Counted from the first letter of the stretch, positions 24,680 to 34,895 are shown. The stretch: 64,000 nt of DNA from Hymenobacter sp. HSC-4F20 (GCF_019599275.1 NZ_JAHZTD010000003.1:496001-560000); one strand, 5' to 3'. Notes: generated by a model from the letters alone, not told the origin. Numbers and translations are program-made.

Positions 24680-26719
24680 TTACTGGCCGCCAGCGCTGGT
24701 GCTTCCGGCTTTCAGGTACTTGTCGTACCAGGCCAGGTACCGGTCGTAGCGGTCCTTCACGTAGCTGGGCTTGCTGATGCCGTGGAACTGGCCCGGGTAG
24801 ATGATCAGCTGGGTGGGCACCTTCCGACTTTGCAAGGCCTGGTACATCTGCTCGGTGTTAAGCAGGGGCACGTTGAAGTCCTTTTCCCCGCAGAGAAACA
24901 GCGTGGGCGTGTTGATCTGGCCGGCGTGGAAGAAGGGGTAGGAAATGCGCATCCACACGTCGGTATGGTCCCAGGGGGTGCCCAACTCAGTTTCGTAGTC
25001 GCGGATGTACTGGTCGGTGCCGTAGCCGGCCAGCACGTTGGCAATGCCCGCGCCGCTGGTGGCAGCCTTGAAGCGCTTGTCGCGGGCAATGAGGTGGTCG
25101 GTGAGGATGCCGCCGTAGCTCCAGCCGCCCACGCCCAGCCGGCCTGGGTCGGCTACCCCCTGCTGCACGGCGTAGTCCACCACGGCCAGGGCGTCGTCGG
25201 AGTCCTTGTTGCCCCAGTCGGCGTAGATGGCGCGGCAGTATTCCAGGCCCCGGCCCGAGCTACCGCGCGGGTTGCTGGCTACCACCGCGTAGCCGCGGGC
25301 CGCCAGCACCTGCCACTCCGGCGAGAAGCTGTACGCAAACTGAGACACGGGCCCGCCGTGAATCCGCAGTACCGTAGGGTACTTCTGGCCGGCCTGGTAG
25401 CCCACCGGCTTCACCACAAACCCACTGACCAGGGTACCGTCCTTGCTTTTGGCCTGAATGGGCTCCACGGCCCCCAGCTGCACGGTTTTCAGCCAGGCGT
25501 CATTCTGCTTGGAGAGCGGGCGCAGGCCTTTCTTCTCGAAAGCAAACACCTCGTCGGGCAGCAGCGGCTCGCTGTTCACAACCACTACCTGGCCTTTCGG
25601 CCCCAGCTCAAACTCCGTGATTTCGCGCTGGCCATCGAGCACCCGCTCCACCTTGCCGCCGGTGGCCGACACCCGGGCCAGCACCTGGGCGCGGTCGTCT
25701 TCTAGCAGGAAGTACAGGCTCTTGCCATCTTTGGACCATTGCGGTTTCAGGGTGTTGCGGTCAAGGCCCTGGGTGAGCAGCCGGGGCGTGCCACCCGTAG
25801 CCGGAATAACGGCCAGCTGGTGCAGGCCATAGACTAACTGCTCTTTAGGTCCGCCTTCCACGAAGGCAATCTGTTTGCCATCGGGGCTCCAGGCGGGGCG
25901 GCCGCTCCAGTTGCTGGGGGCGCTGTCGGCTACGTCGGTAGTGGTGAGCTGGCGCGGCTGGGCGCCGGGGGTAGCGTCTATAGCGTACAAGTCGAAGTTG
26001 TCGTGGCGGTCAGGGTCTTCGCCGCGCTTGCTCACGAACACCAGCTGCTTGCTGTCGGGGCTCCAGGCGGGAGCGTGCTCATCGTAGCGGCCGGGCGTGA
26101 GGTTCACCAGCTTGCGCGTGGCCACATCGAACACGTACAGGTGTTGGCGCTGCTTGTTGAGGTAGCCATCCACGTCCTGCTTGAACTGAAACCGGTCAAT
26201 GACAATAACCGGCGGGGTTTTCTTTTTGGCCCGCTGCACCTGGGTAAGTGAGTCGGGGTCAGCGTCGCGGATGATGAGGGCCAGGCGCTTGCCATCGGGG
26301 GCCCACACGTAGTCCTGCACGCTGCCTTTCAGCTTGGTGACTTTCTCGGCCTCGCCCCCGTTGCGGTTCAGCAGCCAAAGCTGGGCGTGGCCTTCCTCGC
26401 CCTCGCCCCTACTCGACAAAAAGCTGAGGTACGTACCGTCGGGCGAGAAGCGGGGGCTGGTTTCGTTGTCGGGGCTGGTGGTTACGCGCAGGTTGCGGCT
26501 GCCGTCGTAGCGGGCCATCCACACGTCGGCGTTGTTTTTATCGGCGGCCGTATCGGCTTGGCTGACTACGTAGGTAACCCACTGCCCATCGGGCGAGAAG
26601 TGGGCGTCTTTTACGTCGCGCAGCTGCTGCAGGTCGCGGGCCGTGAGCGGGTGCGGGGCCGATTGTGCCCACGCCGCCGCCGGGGCCAGCACTCCCAGCA
26701 GAAGTAGTAGCTTTTTCAT
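24680..26719 (-). CDS. Secreted S9 family peptidase (acylaminoacyl/dipeptidyl type)
   Basis: A 679-aa protein with signal peptide MKKLLLLLGVLAPAAAWA. It has an N-terminal beta-propeller with TolB-like SPDG repeats (HFSPDGQWV, RFSPDGTYL, WSPDSKQLV, WSPDGKQIA) and a C-terminal hydrolase domain. The triad is Ser534 (GGWSYGG), Asp614 (GEKDFNVP) and His646 (GQFHG). It resembles S9C acylaminoacyl peptidases; exact specificity is unknown. Distinct from the S9A enzyme at 755. It is divergent from ureD with about 110 bp between them. Confidence 0.92.
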   Translation of the reverse strand: MKKLLLLLGVLAPAAAWAQSAPHPLTARDLQQLRDVKDAHFSPDGQWVTYVVSQADTAADKNNADVWMARYDGSRNLRVTTSPDNETSPRFSPDGTYLSFLSSRGEGEEGHAQLWLLNRNGGEAEKVTKLKGSVQDYVWAPDGKRLALIIRDADPDSLTQVQRAKKKTPPVIVIDRFQFKQDVDGYLNKQRQHLYVFDVATRKLVNLTPGRYDEHAPAWSPDSKQLVFVSKRGEDPDRHDNFDLYAIDATPGAQPRQLTTTDVADSAPSNWSGRPAWSPDGKQIAFVEGGPKEQLVYGLHQLAVIPATGGTPRLLTQGLDRNTLKPQWSKDGKSLYFLLEDDRAQVLARVSATGGKVERVLDGQREITEFELGPKGQVVVVNSEPLLPDEVFAFEKKGLRPLSKQNDAWLKTVQLGAVEPIQAKSKDGTLVSGFVVKPVGYQAGQKYPTVLRIHGGPVSQFAYSFSPEWQVLAARGYAVVASNPRGSSGRGLEYCRAIYADWGNKDSDDALAVVDYAVQQGVADPGRLGVGGWSYGGILTDHLIARDKRFKAATSGAGIANVLAGYGTDQYIRDYETELGTPWDHTDVWMRISYPFFHAGQINTPTLFLCGEKDFNVPLLNTEQMYQALQSRKVPTQLIIYPGQFHGISKPSYVKDRYDRYLAWYDKYLKAGSTSAGGQ

Positions 26720-26830
26720 GTAGTCAGAGGAGAAACGAGGAAAGGGAACAAGGACGGCGCTCGAGAAGTGAAGTTGCGCCCGCCTGCTTACTGAAGATAG
26801 TAGCCAGCCGAATAAGATTTAGGGGTTACT

Positions 26831-27766
26831 TTGCTCAGAGCCCGGAATCAGTCCTGCTTATCGTCTTTTCTCTCTGCCTTGGAACCTGCGTCAGCCTTTC
26901 TTCCTACTCCCCCTACCCCTTCCCAGTGGAGCAAGCTGGAAATAAGCTGCGTCCGGGACTACTCGGTACTGACGATGAGCCGCAGTGTGCAGCCGCTGAA
27001 GCTGCTGAACCCACGGGCCGCCGGCGGCAGCTGCCACATAGTGCTTTCCAGCTACGGGGGCGGCCTGCTGGCCGGCGACGTAATCCGGCTGCAGGTTGTA
27101 GGGCGCATGGGCGCGCGTTTCTTGCTGGGCACCCAGGCCAACACCCGCATTTACCGCTCGCCGGAGGGTAGCGTAGCCGAACAACTTACCGAAGCTGCCC
27201 TGGAGCCGGGTAGCCTGGCGGCCGTGCTGCCCGACCCCGTGGTGCTGCAGGCCCAGAGCCGCTACCGTCAGCACCAGCATTGGCACTTGGCCCCCGGGGC
27301 CCTGCTGCTGCTGGCCGACTGGTTCCACTCGGGCCGCATGGATAGTGGCGAGCAATTCGCGTTTACGTCCTACGAGTCGGAGTTGCGGGTAAGTGTGGGG
27401 GGTAGGCTGCTGGTCCTGGATCGGTTTGCTTTTCGCCCCGCCGAGCATATTGCTACCTCCCCCGCTCACTTCGACCGGTACCAAACTTCCTTGGCCGTGT
27501 ACCTGGTTGGCAGCCCAACGGACGCCCGGTTCCACCGGCTTCGGCAGACGCTGGAAACCCAGCAGCCCCACTCCCGCGACGGACTTTCGCCCGAGCTTTT
27601 TACCCAGGAGTGCGTGGTAGCGGTTACCGCCGTCCGGCCGGGGGTGCACCTGCTGCGCGCCTTTGGCACCAGCCGCCACGCATTGCAGCCCATCTACGCA
27701 GCCTTGCACGAGGCCTTAGCAGCCCCGGACCTGTTGGGGTATCATCCGGGCCTCCGGAAATACTAG
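26831..27766 (+). CDS. ureD: Urease accessory protein UreD
   Basis: UreD (UreH) is the scaffold that binds apo-urease and joins UreF/UreG for nickel loading. Family segments are SVQPLKLLNPRAAGGSCHIV, SSYGGGLLAGDVIRLQV, FLLGTQANTRIYRS and LLLADWFHSGRM. The first internal in-frame ATG (26975) lies inside conserved sequence (after LEISCVRDYSVLT), so the true start must be earlier and non-ATG. Candidates are the TTG at 26831 or the TTG at 26879. TTACTTTG at about 26826-26833 resembles a promoter -7 element and would favour 26879. The gene is convergent to the rest of the urease operon and ends 25 bp from ureG. Confidence 0.85.
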   Translation: MLRARNQSCLSSFLSALEPASAFLPTPPTPSQWSKLEISCVRDYSVLTMSRSVQPLKLLNPRAAGGSCHIVLSSYGGGLLAGDVIRLQVVGRMGARFLLGTQANTRIYRSPEGSVAEQLTEAALEPGSLAAVLPDPVVLQAQSRYRQHQHWHLAPGALLLLADWFHSGRMDSGEQFAFTSYESELRVSVGGRLLVLDRFAFRPAEHIATSPAHFDRYQTSLAVYLVGSPTDARFHRLRQTLETQQPHSRDGLSPELFTQECVVAVTAVRPGVHLLRAFGTSRHALQPIYAALHEALAAPDLLGYHPGLRKY

Positions 27767-27791
27767 GGGGCTCTTTCTATACTGGCGCTGC

Positions 27792-28544
27792 TTACCTTCT
27801 ATCCTCGCGCACCGATTCCAGGGCGCGGGCTTTGGCGGCGTGAATATGCTGAATGATGTCGTCGAGGCCATGGCCGTGCAGAGCGCGGGCAAACAGAAAC
27901 GGCCCCTCGCCGCGCATGCGCCGGGCGTCCAGGTCCATCACGCCCAGGTCGGCCCTCACTAGCTCGGCCAGGTCGGTTTTGTTGATGACCAGCAGGTCTG
28001 ACTGGGTGATGCCGGGGCCGCCCTTGCGCGGCACCTTGTCGCCGCCCGATACGTCAATGACATAGATGGAGTAATCGACCAGCTCACGGCTGAAGTGGGC
28101 CGCCAGGTTGTCGCCGCCGCTTTCCACAAACAGGTAGTCAAGCTGGTGGTCGAAGCGCGTCATGAGGCCTTCCAGCGCATCCATATTCAAGGAAATATCC
28201 TCGCGGATGGCGGCGTGGGGGCAGCCGCCGGTTTCCACGCCCACAATGCGGTCTTCGCTGAGGGCGCTATGCCGGATAAGAAACTCGGCGTCTTCGCGGG
28301 TGAAGATGTCGTTGGTTACTACCCCCAGCTCAAACTCATGGCGCAGCCGCTCGCACAGGGCTTTCAGCAGGGCCGTTTTGCCCGTGCCCACCGGCCCACC
28401 AATGCCCACGGTGAAAGCCCGCTGCCGAAAGTTGCGGTGCGAAGGCAGCCGCCGCGTTTCACGTTGCGCATAGTCGCCCGGCGACTCGTAGTACTCGTGG
28501 GTGTGGCCATGAAGCAGCAGGGCGAGTTTATCGATGAAGGCCAT
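27792..28544 (-). CDS. ureG: Urease accessory GTPase UreG
   Basis: A 250-aa SIMIBI-class GTPase that delivers nickel to urease. P-loop GGPVGTGKT (residues 49-57), the invariant CPH nickel site in [21 protein letters not shown] and the guanine-specificity NKTDLA are all present. It has an N-terminal extension of about 40 residues with [11 protein letters not shown], i.e. a His-rich stretch of the kind found in UreG proteins that store nickel. This is relevant because no ureE is seen. It is the last gene of the minus-strand urease operon, 72 bp after ureF. Confidence 0.96.
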   Translation of the reverse strand: MAFIDKLALLLHGHTHEYYESPGDYAQRETRRLPSHRNFRQRAFTVGIGGPVGTGKTALLKALCERLRHEFELGVVTNDIFTREDAEFLIRHSALSEDRIVGVETGGCPHAAIREDISLNMDALEGLMTRFDHQLDYLFVESGGDNLAAHFSRELVDYSIYVIDVSGGDKVPRKGGPGITQSDLLVINKTDLAELVRADLGVMDLDARRMRGEGPFLFARALHGHGLDDIIQHIHAAKARALESVREDRR

Positions 28545-28616
28545 GGTGCGAAGTGAAGGATAAGAGAGTGTTAGAAACAGAAACGGACAAGCAATAGCGC
28601 TACCGCCGCATCCTGG

Positions 28617-29300
28617 TCAGTTTTGAAAAAGACGCGAATAGACCTGCTCATGCAGCATCTGGGCGGCGTCGAGCAGGCTGGCAGACCGGGTGGCCGCGCG
28701 GTAATCCAGGGCTTGGGCACCGGCCAGCAGGTCATCGAAAATGGCGTAGAACTCATGCTGCAGCCGGTGCCCTTCCATGGGCCCCACGCACCCCAGGCGA
28801 ATGGCCGCACTAATTTGGTCGCGCAGGGCCAGGTGCAGGTAGAGGGTATGAACTTCGGGCAGTGCGTATCCCAGCCGGGCCAGGCTCAGGGCCAGCACCG
28901 GCACGAAATGCAGCGGTACTTCTTCCTGGGCAAACCACTCAGCCAGCGCTGCTACCCCTGCTTCCGGCTGAAACGAGTGTAGTACCCGCAGCCAGGTTTT
29001 GCCCTGGGTGAGGCTGCCCTTGTGCAGGGCCGGAACCAACAGCTGCGCGTCGTATTCGCTTACCACGAGCGTCAGCAGCTCCGCATCAGCGGGCAGGCTT
29101 ATCTGGAAGCAGGAGTTCAGAAATGGAATTTCCAGCCCTACTACCTGCTGCAAATACGAGTACAGGTAGTTGCGCAAGCCGCTTTGGCTGCGCACCAGCC
29201 CAAACGTGCGGCTACTTTCCAACCCGTAGGAATACGCAAAGCCGCCCGTCGGCAGGGCCGAATCGGCGAGGTGAAGCAGGCGGGCCAAACGGGTAGACAC
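28617..29300 (-). CDS. ureF: Urease accessory protein UreF
   Basis: A 227-aa all-helical protein that bridges UreD and UreG during urease maturation. LHLADSALPTGGFAYSYGLE near the N-terminus is the family hallmark; AATRSASLLDAAQMLHEQVY near the C-terminus also fits. Length is normal. It is separated from ureC by about 200 bp without a recognised promoter or terminator, and from ureG by 72 bp. Confidence 0.93.
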   Translation of the reverse strand: MSTRLARLLHLADSALPTGGFAYSYGLESSRTFGLVRSQSGLRNYLYSYLQQVVGLEIPFLNSCFQISLPADAELLTLVVSEYDAQLLVPALHKGSLTQGKTWLRVLHSFQPEAGVAALAEWFAQEEVPLHFVPVLALSLARLGYALPEVHTLYLHLALRDQISAAIRLGCVGPMEGHRLQHEFYAIFDDLLAGAQALDYRAATRSASLLDAAQMLHEQVYSRLFQN

Positions 29301-29503
29301 GGGAAGAAAACAATTTGAGAGGGGTAGGTAATCTGCTTGTCGTCGCCTCTTTATCAGGCTGAAGGGTGGGCTCTTACTGCTTAATTAGGGTAGCCCTTAT
29401 ATTCGGCAGAGGGCCCTGGCCCTACCCCACCGGATAACCAGAAGATTCTAGCCAATTGCTTTATTGCAGCCAGCCAACCAGCCAGTTAACCTATCAGGCG
29501 GCG

Positions 29504-31219
29504 CTAAAACAGATTGTACAACTGCGCCAGCGGGAGCTTCTCTACCGGCTCACAGGTGAGGTGCACGCCATCCACGGTGACGCGGTAGGTTTCGGGGTCC
29601 ACGGCAATGTTGGGCAGGTAGTCGTTCAGGGCCATGTCCTTTTTGGTCACGGTGCGGCAGCCTTTCACGGCTACTACCTTCTTCTGCAGTCCATACGTGC
29701 CGCGCACATGCTGCACTGAGGCGGCTGAGACAAAGGCCAAGGAAGTTGGACCGGTAGCGCCGCCAAAGGCGCCAAACATAGGTCGCGAGAAGGAAGGCTG
29801 CGGCGTGGGAATAGAGGCGTTGGCGTCGCCCATCTGGCTGCGCACAATTACCCCGCCCTTAATCACCATTTCGGGCCGGGAGCCGAAGAAAGCGGGCTTC
29901 CAGAGTACCAAATCCGCCAGCTTGCCCAGCTCCACCGAGCCGATTTCCTCGGCGAAACCGTGGGCGCGGGCGGGGTTGATGGTGTATTTGGCCACGTAGC
30001 GGCGGGCCCGGAAGTTGTCGGTGCCGCGGGTGGCATCTTCGGGGAGCAGGCCGCGCTGCTCGCGCATTTTGTGGGCCGTTTGCCAGGTGCGCGTCACTAC
30101 CTCCCCCACCCGGCCCATGGCCTGGGAGTCGGAGGAAATGATGCTCAGGGCACCCAGGTCGTGCAGGATGTCTTCGGCGGCAATTGTCTCGCCCCGGATG
30201 CGGCTTTCCGCAAAGGCCACGTCCTCGGGAATGTTCTTATCGAGGTGGTGGCAGACCATCAGCATGTCGAGGTGCTCATCAATGGTGTTGCGGGTAAAGG
30301 GCCGGGTAGGGTTGGTGGAGGACGGAATCACGTTGGGCTCCCCGCAGATTTTAATGATGTCGGGGGCGTGGCCGCCGCCGGCGCCTTCGGTGTGGTAGGA
30401 GTGAATGGTGCGCCCCTTGAACGCGCCCACCGAGTTTTCCACGAAACCGCTTTCGTTCAGCGTATCGGTGTGGATGCACACCTGCACATCGTACTCCTCG
30501 GCCACTTGCAGGCAGGTATCAATGGTAGCGGGGGTAGTGCCCCAATCTTCGTGCAGCTTGAAGCCCAGGGCACCCGCTTCCAGCTGCTCGCGCAGCCCTT
30601 CGGGCCGGGACGTATTGCCCTTGCCCAGGAAGCCAAAGTTGAGCGGAAACGCATCGGTAGCCTTCAGCATCATTTCAATGTAGAATGCACCCGGCGTGCA
30701 GGTAGTGGCGCTGGTACCCGCCGAAGGCCCGGTGCCGCCCCCCAGCATCGTTGTCAGGCCCGATGCCAGCGCCTCGTCAATCTGTTGAGGACAGATGAAG
30801 TGAATATGACAGTCGATGCCGCCCGCGGTCAAAATTAGCCCCTCGCCCGCTATTACCTCGGTGGTTACACCGACCGTCATACCGGGCGTGACGCCCGGCA
30901 TAATGTGCGGATTTCCCGCCTTTCCGATGCCGCTGATGCGCCCGTTTTTCACTCCAATATCGGCCTTGTAAATGCCGGTATAATCGAGCACCAGGGCGTT
31001 GGTGATGAGCAAATCCAGGGCCTCGGATTGCGGAATACCGGCGGCCTGGCCCATGCCGTCGCGCAGCACCTTTCCCCCGCCGAATTTGCATTCTTCGCCG
31101 TAGGTGCAGAAGTCTTTCTCCACCTCAATCACGAGGCTGGTATCACCCAACCGCACCCGGTCGCCGGTGGTGGGGCCGTACATATCGGCGTACGCGCGCC
31201 GGTCAAGGGAAAGGGACAT
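29504..31219 (-). CDS. ureC: Urease subunit alpha
   Basis: A 571-aa catalytic subunit that hydrolyses urea to ammonia and carbamate at a di-nickel site. Nickel ligands His138/His140 (DCHIHF), the carbamylated Lys221 (GFKLHEDWG), [22 protein letters not shown], the flap MVCHHLDK (mobile Cys/His) and the Asp of SSDSQAMGR are all present, so it should be active. The ATG at 31219 lies only 11 bp after the stop of an AT-rich orphan gene that separates it from ureAB. Confidence 0.98.
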   Translation of the reverse strand: MSLSLDRRAYADMYGPTTGDRVRLGDTSLVIEVEKDFCTYGEECKFGGGKVLRDGMGQAAGIPQSEALDLLITNALVLDYTGIYKADIGVKNGRISGIGKAGNPHIMPGVTPGMTVGVTTEVIAGEGLILTAGGIDCHIHFICPQQIDEALASGLTTMLGGGTGPSAGTSATTCTPGAFYIEMMLKATDAFPLNFGFLGKGNTSRPEGLREQLEAGALGFKLHEDWGTTPATIDTCLQVAEEYDVQVCIHTDTLNESGFVENSVGAFKGRTIHSYHTEGAGGGHAPDIIKICGEPNVIPSSTNPTRPFTRNTIDEHLDMLMVCHHLDKNIPEDVAFAESRIRGETIAAEDILHDLGALSIISSDSQAMGRVGEVVTRTWQTAHKMREQRGLLPEDATRGTDNFRARRYVAKYTINPARAHGFAEEIGSVELGKLADLVLWKPAFFGSRPEMVIKGGVIVRSQMGDANASIPTPQPSFSRPMFGAFGGATGPTSLAFVSAASVQHVRGTYGLQKKVVAVKGCRTVTKKDMALNDYLPNIAVDPETYRVTVDGVHLTCEPVEKLPLAQLYNLF

Positions 31220-31230
31220 GGGGAGAAGAA

Positions 31231-31656
31231 CTAATCTTGGCCTAAATAAAAAAACGCACCATTTTTCTTATTCACATACCCAAACTGAGTGTTATTATAA
31301 GTTATAGATATAACCTCTTCATTTTTATCAAACCCTTCAATTTTCTTTTTTAAAATATTACAATATATACAACGCTCAAAATTAAAGCTCACTATTATTG
31401 GCCTCACAACTCTATACATCTGTGTTTTACTTTGTTTATGTGGATCCGTTTTCCATTTTACTTTCCCATTACTACCAATTGCGGTTATATATACTCTAGT
31501 TGAGTCCAGAATATACTTTGTTCCATCTTTTTTGTCAATTAGAAATAACTGCTTTGGTTTGCCATTTAGTGTGGCATGCGCGACATATTGTCTACTTTGC
31601 GCTTTGCAAATATTTACATATATTAAGTATATCAATAGCAAGAGCAGCCTTTTCAT
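31231..31656 (-). CDS. AT-rich secreted orphan protein inside the urease operon
   Basis: A 141-aa product from the ATG at 31654-31656 with a signal peptide ([20 protein letters not shown]). An ATG-less extension to 31677 is less likely. The mature part is Lys/Asn/Ile/Tyr-rich, contains a CIYC motif ([13 protein letters not shown]) and shows no recognised domain. By eye the gene is only about one third G+C, far below its neighbours. It lies between ureAB and ureC in the same direction and stops 11 bp before the ureC start. Recent acquisition is inferred from composition; function is unknown. Confidence 0.75.
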   Translation of the reverse strand: MKRLLLLLIYLIYVNICKAQSRQYVAHATLNGKPKQLFLIDKKDGTKYILDSTRVYITAIGSNGKVKWKTDPHKQSKTQMYRVVRPIIVSFNFERCIYCNILKKKIEGFDKNEEVISITYNNTQFGYVNKKNGAFFYLGQD

Positions 31657-31757
31657 TCTTGTTGTTTTTTCAGGCAATAATCTGATTACACTTCGACGTC
31701 AGCACGCAAGATTCCTCGACTTTGCTCCGCTACGCTCGGAATACCTTCGTAAAAATC

Positions 31758-32447
31758 TTAATCCACCTTCCCATTAATCCGGGCGTTGCCGCCGTACACG
31801 ATTCTCTCCCCAGCCAAGGCTACCAATTGTACTCGTTTCCGCTCGCCGGGCTCGAAGCGGACGGCGGTGCCGGCCGGGATGTTGAGGCGGAAGCCGCGGG
31901 CCGCGGCACGGTCGAAGTCGAGGGCGGCGTTGGTTTCGAAGAAGGGGTAGTGCGAGCCCACCTGGATGGGCCGGTCGCCGCGGTTGAGGACTTCCACGGT
32001 GAGGGTTTCGCGGCCTTCGTTCAGGGTCAGGTCGCCGGGTAGCAGGTGGTACTCGCCGGGGGTAGGCGCAACCGGCGCGGCAGCGGCGGGCTGGGTTCGG
32101 GTGAGGCCGGAGCCGTAGAGGGCCAACTCCGGGGAGCCTTGTTCCCGGCAAATGGGGTGGTGCACCGTTACCAGCTTGGTACCATCGGGGAAAGTGCCTT
32201 CTACCTGCACTTCGGCCACCAGCTCGGCCACGCCGGGCAGCACGTCCTGGAGGCCCAGAATCTGCTTGCCCTTGTCCATGAGCACGGCCACGGTTTCGCC
32301 GTCGCGGATAAACTCCAGCAACTGGGTAGCCAGCAGGGCCACGGCTTCGGGGTAATTCAGGGCCAGGCCGCGGGCGTAGCGTTTCTGAGCTACCACGCCG
32401 GCTTGGTGCAACACCAGCTTATCGAGGTCTTTGGGCGACAGGTGCAT
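31758..32447 (-). CDS. ureAB: Fused urease gamma/beta subunit
   Basis: A 229-aa fusion. The gamma-type domain (1-100, starting [20 protein letters not shown], with [21 protein letters not shown]) joins through an Ala/Pro-rich linker (about 110-128, [17 protein letters not shown]) to a beta-type domain (129-229, with [46 protein letters not shown]). Fused structural subunits are known, as in Helicobacter UreA. It assembles with UreC. It is the first structural gene of the operon, 19 bp downstream of the nickel permease. Confidence 0.95.
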   Translation of the reverse strand: MHLSPKDLDKLVLHQAGVVAQKRYARGLALNYPEAVALLATQLLEFIRDGETVAVLMDKGKQILGLQDVLPGVAELVAEVQVEGTFPDGTKLVTVHHPICREQGSPELALYGSGLTRTQPAAAAPVAPTPGEYHLLPGDLTLNEGRETLTVEVLNRGDRPIQVGSHYPFFETNAALDFDRAAARGFRLNIPAGTAVRFEPGERKRVQLVALAGERIVYGGNARINGKVD

Positions 32448-32466
32448 TCTTGTGAGAGCTGAGAGC

Positions 32467-33156
32467 TTAGATTCGAGAGATTAGGCTACCTAAGCCACTC
32501 CGATTTTCTGGCGGTGGCGTTGACCGGGTTTGAGTTCTTGGCTCCTGTTTCGGAGCCCCGAACAGATTGCCGTACACCATCCAACCGCCATAGCCGATGC
32601 TAAGCAGGGCCGAGGCTACTACCATACCAGCGCGCAGGTTGCGGCTAAAGCGCATGCGTTGGGTAAAAGGAATGCTCATCAGGCCGGTGGCGCCCAGCAT
32701 GCCCAGTACCGAGCCTAGCCCGAAGAGCAGCAGGTAGGCCACCCCCAGCCAGGGATTTTTCAGGCTTCCCATCAAGAGCAAGACCAAGGCCCCACTACCC
32801 GCCAAGCCGTGCACTAGCCCCACGGCGTAGGCCGTGCCGCGGCGGTAACGCGGCGGCGCCGTTTGGTAGTAGCTTTTGTCGGTCAGGCGGCTTAGGCCCA
32901 TCACCAACAGCATCAGGCCCACGGCCGCCTCGAAGTAATTGGAGTGGCTGATGAGTGCCCGGCTCAGTAGCAGTGCCCCGCCGAACACTACCAGCGTAGT
33001 GGTGTGCCCTAGCCCCCAGAACAGTCCTTCCTGCACGGCCCGTAGGCGGCTGTCGTGGCGGGCTACCAGCGTACTAACGGCAATCAGGTGGTCGGCCTCG
33101 AAAGCATGCCCCATGCCGGCCAGAAAGGCAAACGCAATGGGAAGCAAGTCGTGCAT
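32467..33156 (-). CDS. UreH-like nickel permease
   Basis: A 229-aa membrane protein with about six helices. The HX4DH signature of nickel/cobalt permeases is [13 protein letters not shown] (near residues 17-25), followed by a second conserved motif [17 protein letters not shown] (near 46-62). [18 protein letters not shown] also fits UreH-type transporters. The C-terminal 35 residues are polar. It probably imports nickel for urease, as its position 19 bp upstream of ureAB suggests; it heads the minus-strand operon. Confidence 0.85.
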   Translation of the reverse strand: MHDLLPIAFAFLAGMGHAFEADHLIAVSTLVARHDSRLRAVQEGLFWGLGHTTTLVVFGGALLLSRALISHSNYFEAAVGLMLLVMGLSRLTDKSYYQTAPPRYRRGTAYAVGLVHGLAGSGALVLLLMGSLKNPWLGVAYLLLFGLGSVLGMLGATGLMSIPFTQRMRFSRNLRAGMVVASALLSIGYGGWMVYGNLFGAPKQEPRTQTRSTPPPENRSGLGSLISRI

Positions 33157-33236
33157 GCCAGGTTAGGTATTGGTTGATTCGGGTCTTAATCTAGGGGCTT
33201 CTAGCGGAATACTAGCTATTTTCTTTGCTTAGCACC

Positions 33237-33271
33237 CTAAAAAAATACCCCACCTTCTCAGGCGGGGTATT
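33237..33271 (-). terminator. Intrinsic terminator downstream of ndh
   Basis: On the minus strand an 11-bp stem (33261-33271 with 33244-33254, one mismatch) and a 6-nt loop are followed by a run of seven T. It lies 26 bp after the ndh stop. Confidence 0.85.
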
Positions 33272-33297
33272 GTTCTGACTCAGGAAGCCCTTTCATA

Positions 33298-34680
33298 CTA
33301 CCCTCCTAGTACAGCTGCATTAGGTACCGGCACAGAGGGGTTATACTCGGAGGTAGAGGCGTTGTGCTGAGCCGAGTTCTTGCCTTTATCGTCCTTGAAA
33401 TCGTGGCGCTTGTAAGGCCGGATGATAAGGCGCAGTGCCTTATCGGAGCTGAAGTAGCTGATGGCCCAGCTTACCAGCGTCACGGCCTTGTTGCGGAAGC
33501 CAACCAGCGTCATCAGGTGCACAAACAACCAAGTGAGCCAGCCCAGGAAGCCTCCGAAGTGCCGGTCGCCGGGCAAATCCACTACGGCGCGGTTGCGGCC
33601 TACAATAGCCATGCTACCCTTGTTGAAGTACTTGAAGGGCTGCAAGGCTTCGCCCTGCAGCAGGCGCTTAAAGTTTTTGGCCAGCTGCTCGGCCTGCTGA
33701 ATAGCTACGGGGGCCAGCATGGGGTAGCCGCGCGGCATTTCCTCGGTGGCCATGTTGGCTACGTCGCCGATGGCGTACACGTTTTTGCTGCCCAACAAGC
33801 GGTTTACGGTGTCTACGTTGAGCCGCTTATTTTTAGCCACTACCTCCGCCGGAAAGCCTTCCACCGCGGCACCGTTCACGCCGGCCGCCCAAATCAGGTT
33901 TTCCGTGCGCAGAAACTCGGTATCGGAATAATAGAGCTTGCCGTCCTCGAAGCGGGTAGCCTTGGTGTTGAGTCGAATATGGATGCCCATTTCCTCCAGG
34001 TACTGCTTGGCCTGCACCTGTGAGTCGACAGACATGGGCCCGAGCACTTCCCCACCCGACTCTACCAGGTAGATTTCCATCTGTTTCAGGTCCAGCTCGG
34101 GGTAGTCCTGGGGTAGTACATCTTTACGCATTTCGGCCAGGGAGCCGCAGATTTCTACGCCGGTGGGGCCGCCGCCTACCACTACCACGTTCATCAGAGC
34201 CTGCCGCTGCATGGGGTCTTCGGTGAGCAACGCCTTTTCGAAGTTCTGGAATAGGTAGCTGCGCAGGTTCAGGGCATTGGGAATGCTCTTGATTTGCATG
34301 GCATTGCGCTCAATGCTTTCCAGCCCGAAGTAGTTGGTGAGCGAGCCGGTAGCTACCACCAGGTGGTCGTAGCGGATTTCGCCGATGTTGGTAACGACGG
34401 TGTTGCGGGCCGGATCTACCCGCTGCACATCGGCCAGGCGGAAAAAGAAATTCGGCTGGCCCACAAATATCTTACGGATGGGGTAGGCAATGCTATCCGC
34501 CTCCAGGGCGCCGGTAGCTACCTGATAAAGCAGGGGCTGGAAATTATGATAGTTATTCCGGTCGATGACGACTACCTGCACGGGCGCGTCGGCAAGGTCC
34601 TTGGCCAGCCGCAGCCCAGCAAAGCCACAGCCAATAATTACAATACGCGGCTGAGTGGTAGCCGGGAGGTTGGTATCCAT
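33298..34680 (-). CDS. ndh: Type II NADH:quinone oxidoreductase
   Basis: A 460-aa NAD(P)/FAD flavoprotein that passes electrons from NADH to quinone without proton pumping. The first Rossmann motif RIVIIGCGFAGLRLAKDL binds FAD, the second VVVVGGGPTGVEICGSL binds NADH, and VYAIGDVANMATEEMP is the conserved second FAD segment. A C-terminal amphipathic/hydrophobic region (about 380-430, FLGWLTWLFVHLMTLVGFRN) is the membrane anchor. The ATG at 34680 gives the family length; the frame is open to 34737. It would work in parallel with complex I encoded 8 kb away. Single-gene unit. Confidence 0.92.
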   Translation of the reverse strand: MDTNLPATTQPRIVIIGCGFAGLRLAKDLADAPVQVVVIDRNNYHNFQPLLYQVATGALEADSIAYPIRKIFVGQPNFFFRLADVQRVDPARNTVVTNIGEIRYDHLVVATGSLTNYFGLESIERNAMQIKSIPNALNLRSYLFQNFEKALLTEDPMQRQALMNVVVVGGGPTGVEICGSLAEMRKDVLPQDYPELDLKQMEIYLVESGGEVLGPMSVDSQVQAKQYLEEMGIHIRLNTKATRFEDGKLYYSDTEFLRTENLIWAAGVNGAAVEGFPAEVVAKNKRLNVDTVNRLLGSKNVYAIGDVANMATEEMPRGYPMLAPVAIQQAEQLAKNFKRLLQGEALQPFKYFNKGSMAIVGRNRAVVDLPGDRHFGGFLGWLTWLFVHLMTLVGFRNKAVTLVSWAISYFSSDKALRLIIRPYKRHDFKDDKGKNSAQHNASTSEYNPSVPVPNAAVLGG

Positions 34681-34853
34681 ATCTGATACAGCTGAATGTC
34701 GGCGTAAGAGTACGACAAACTGCGGCAAAAGCGCCAAAATCCTGTACCGAAAATCGGAAGTATAGGTTGTGCTACCTGTTTAGCTTACCCGGAGGAAAGA
34801 CTAGCACGCTGCCCGGCAAGTATTTGCTACCTAACCCCTACCCTCTCGCAAAT

Positions 34854-34895
34854 GCGCAAGCCCTTGCTGCGAGGATACACAGCAAGGGCTTGCGC
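34854..34895. repeat. Perfect 16-bp inverted repeat
   Basis: GCGCAAGCCCTTGCTG (34854-34869) and its exact complement (34880-34895) flank a 10-nt loop; outer sequences CCCCTACCC and GGGGTAGGG extend the pairing imperfectly. It lies downstream of the minus-strand gene at 34955 and could be its terminator, though no clear T run follows on either strand. Confidence 0.6.

Noticed and set aside
29960-30838. 292-codon open frame antisense to ureC
   Set aside because: Shadow of the ureC reading frame; ureC shows all active-site motifs.
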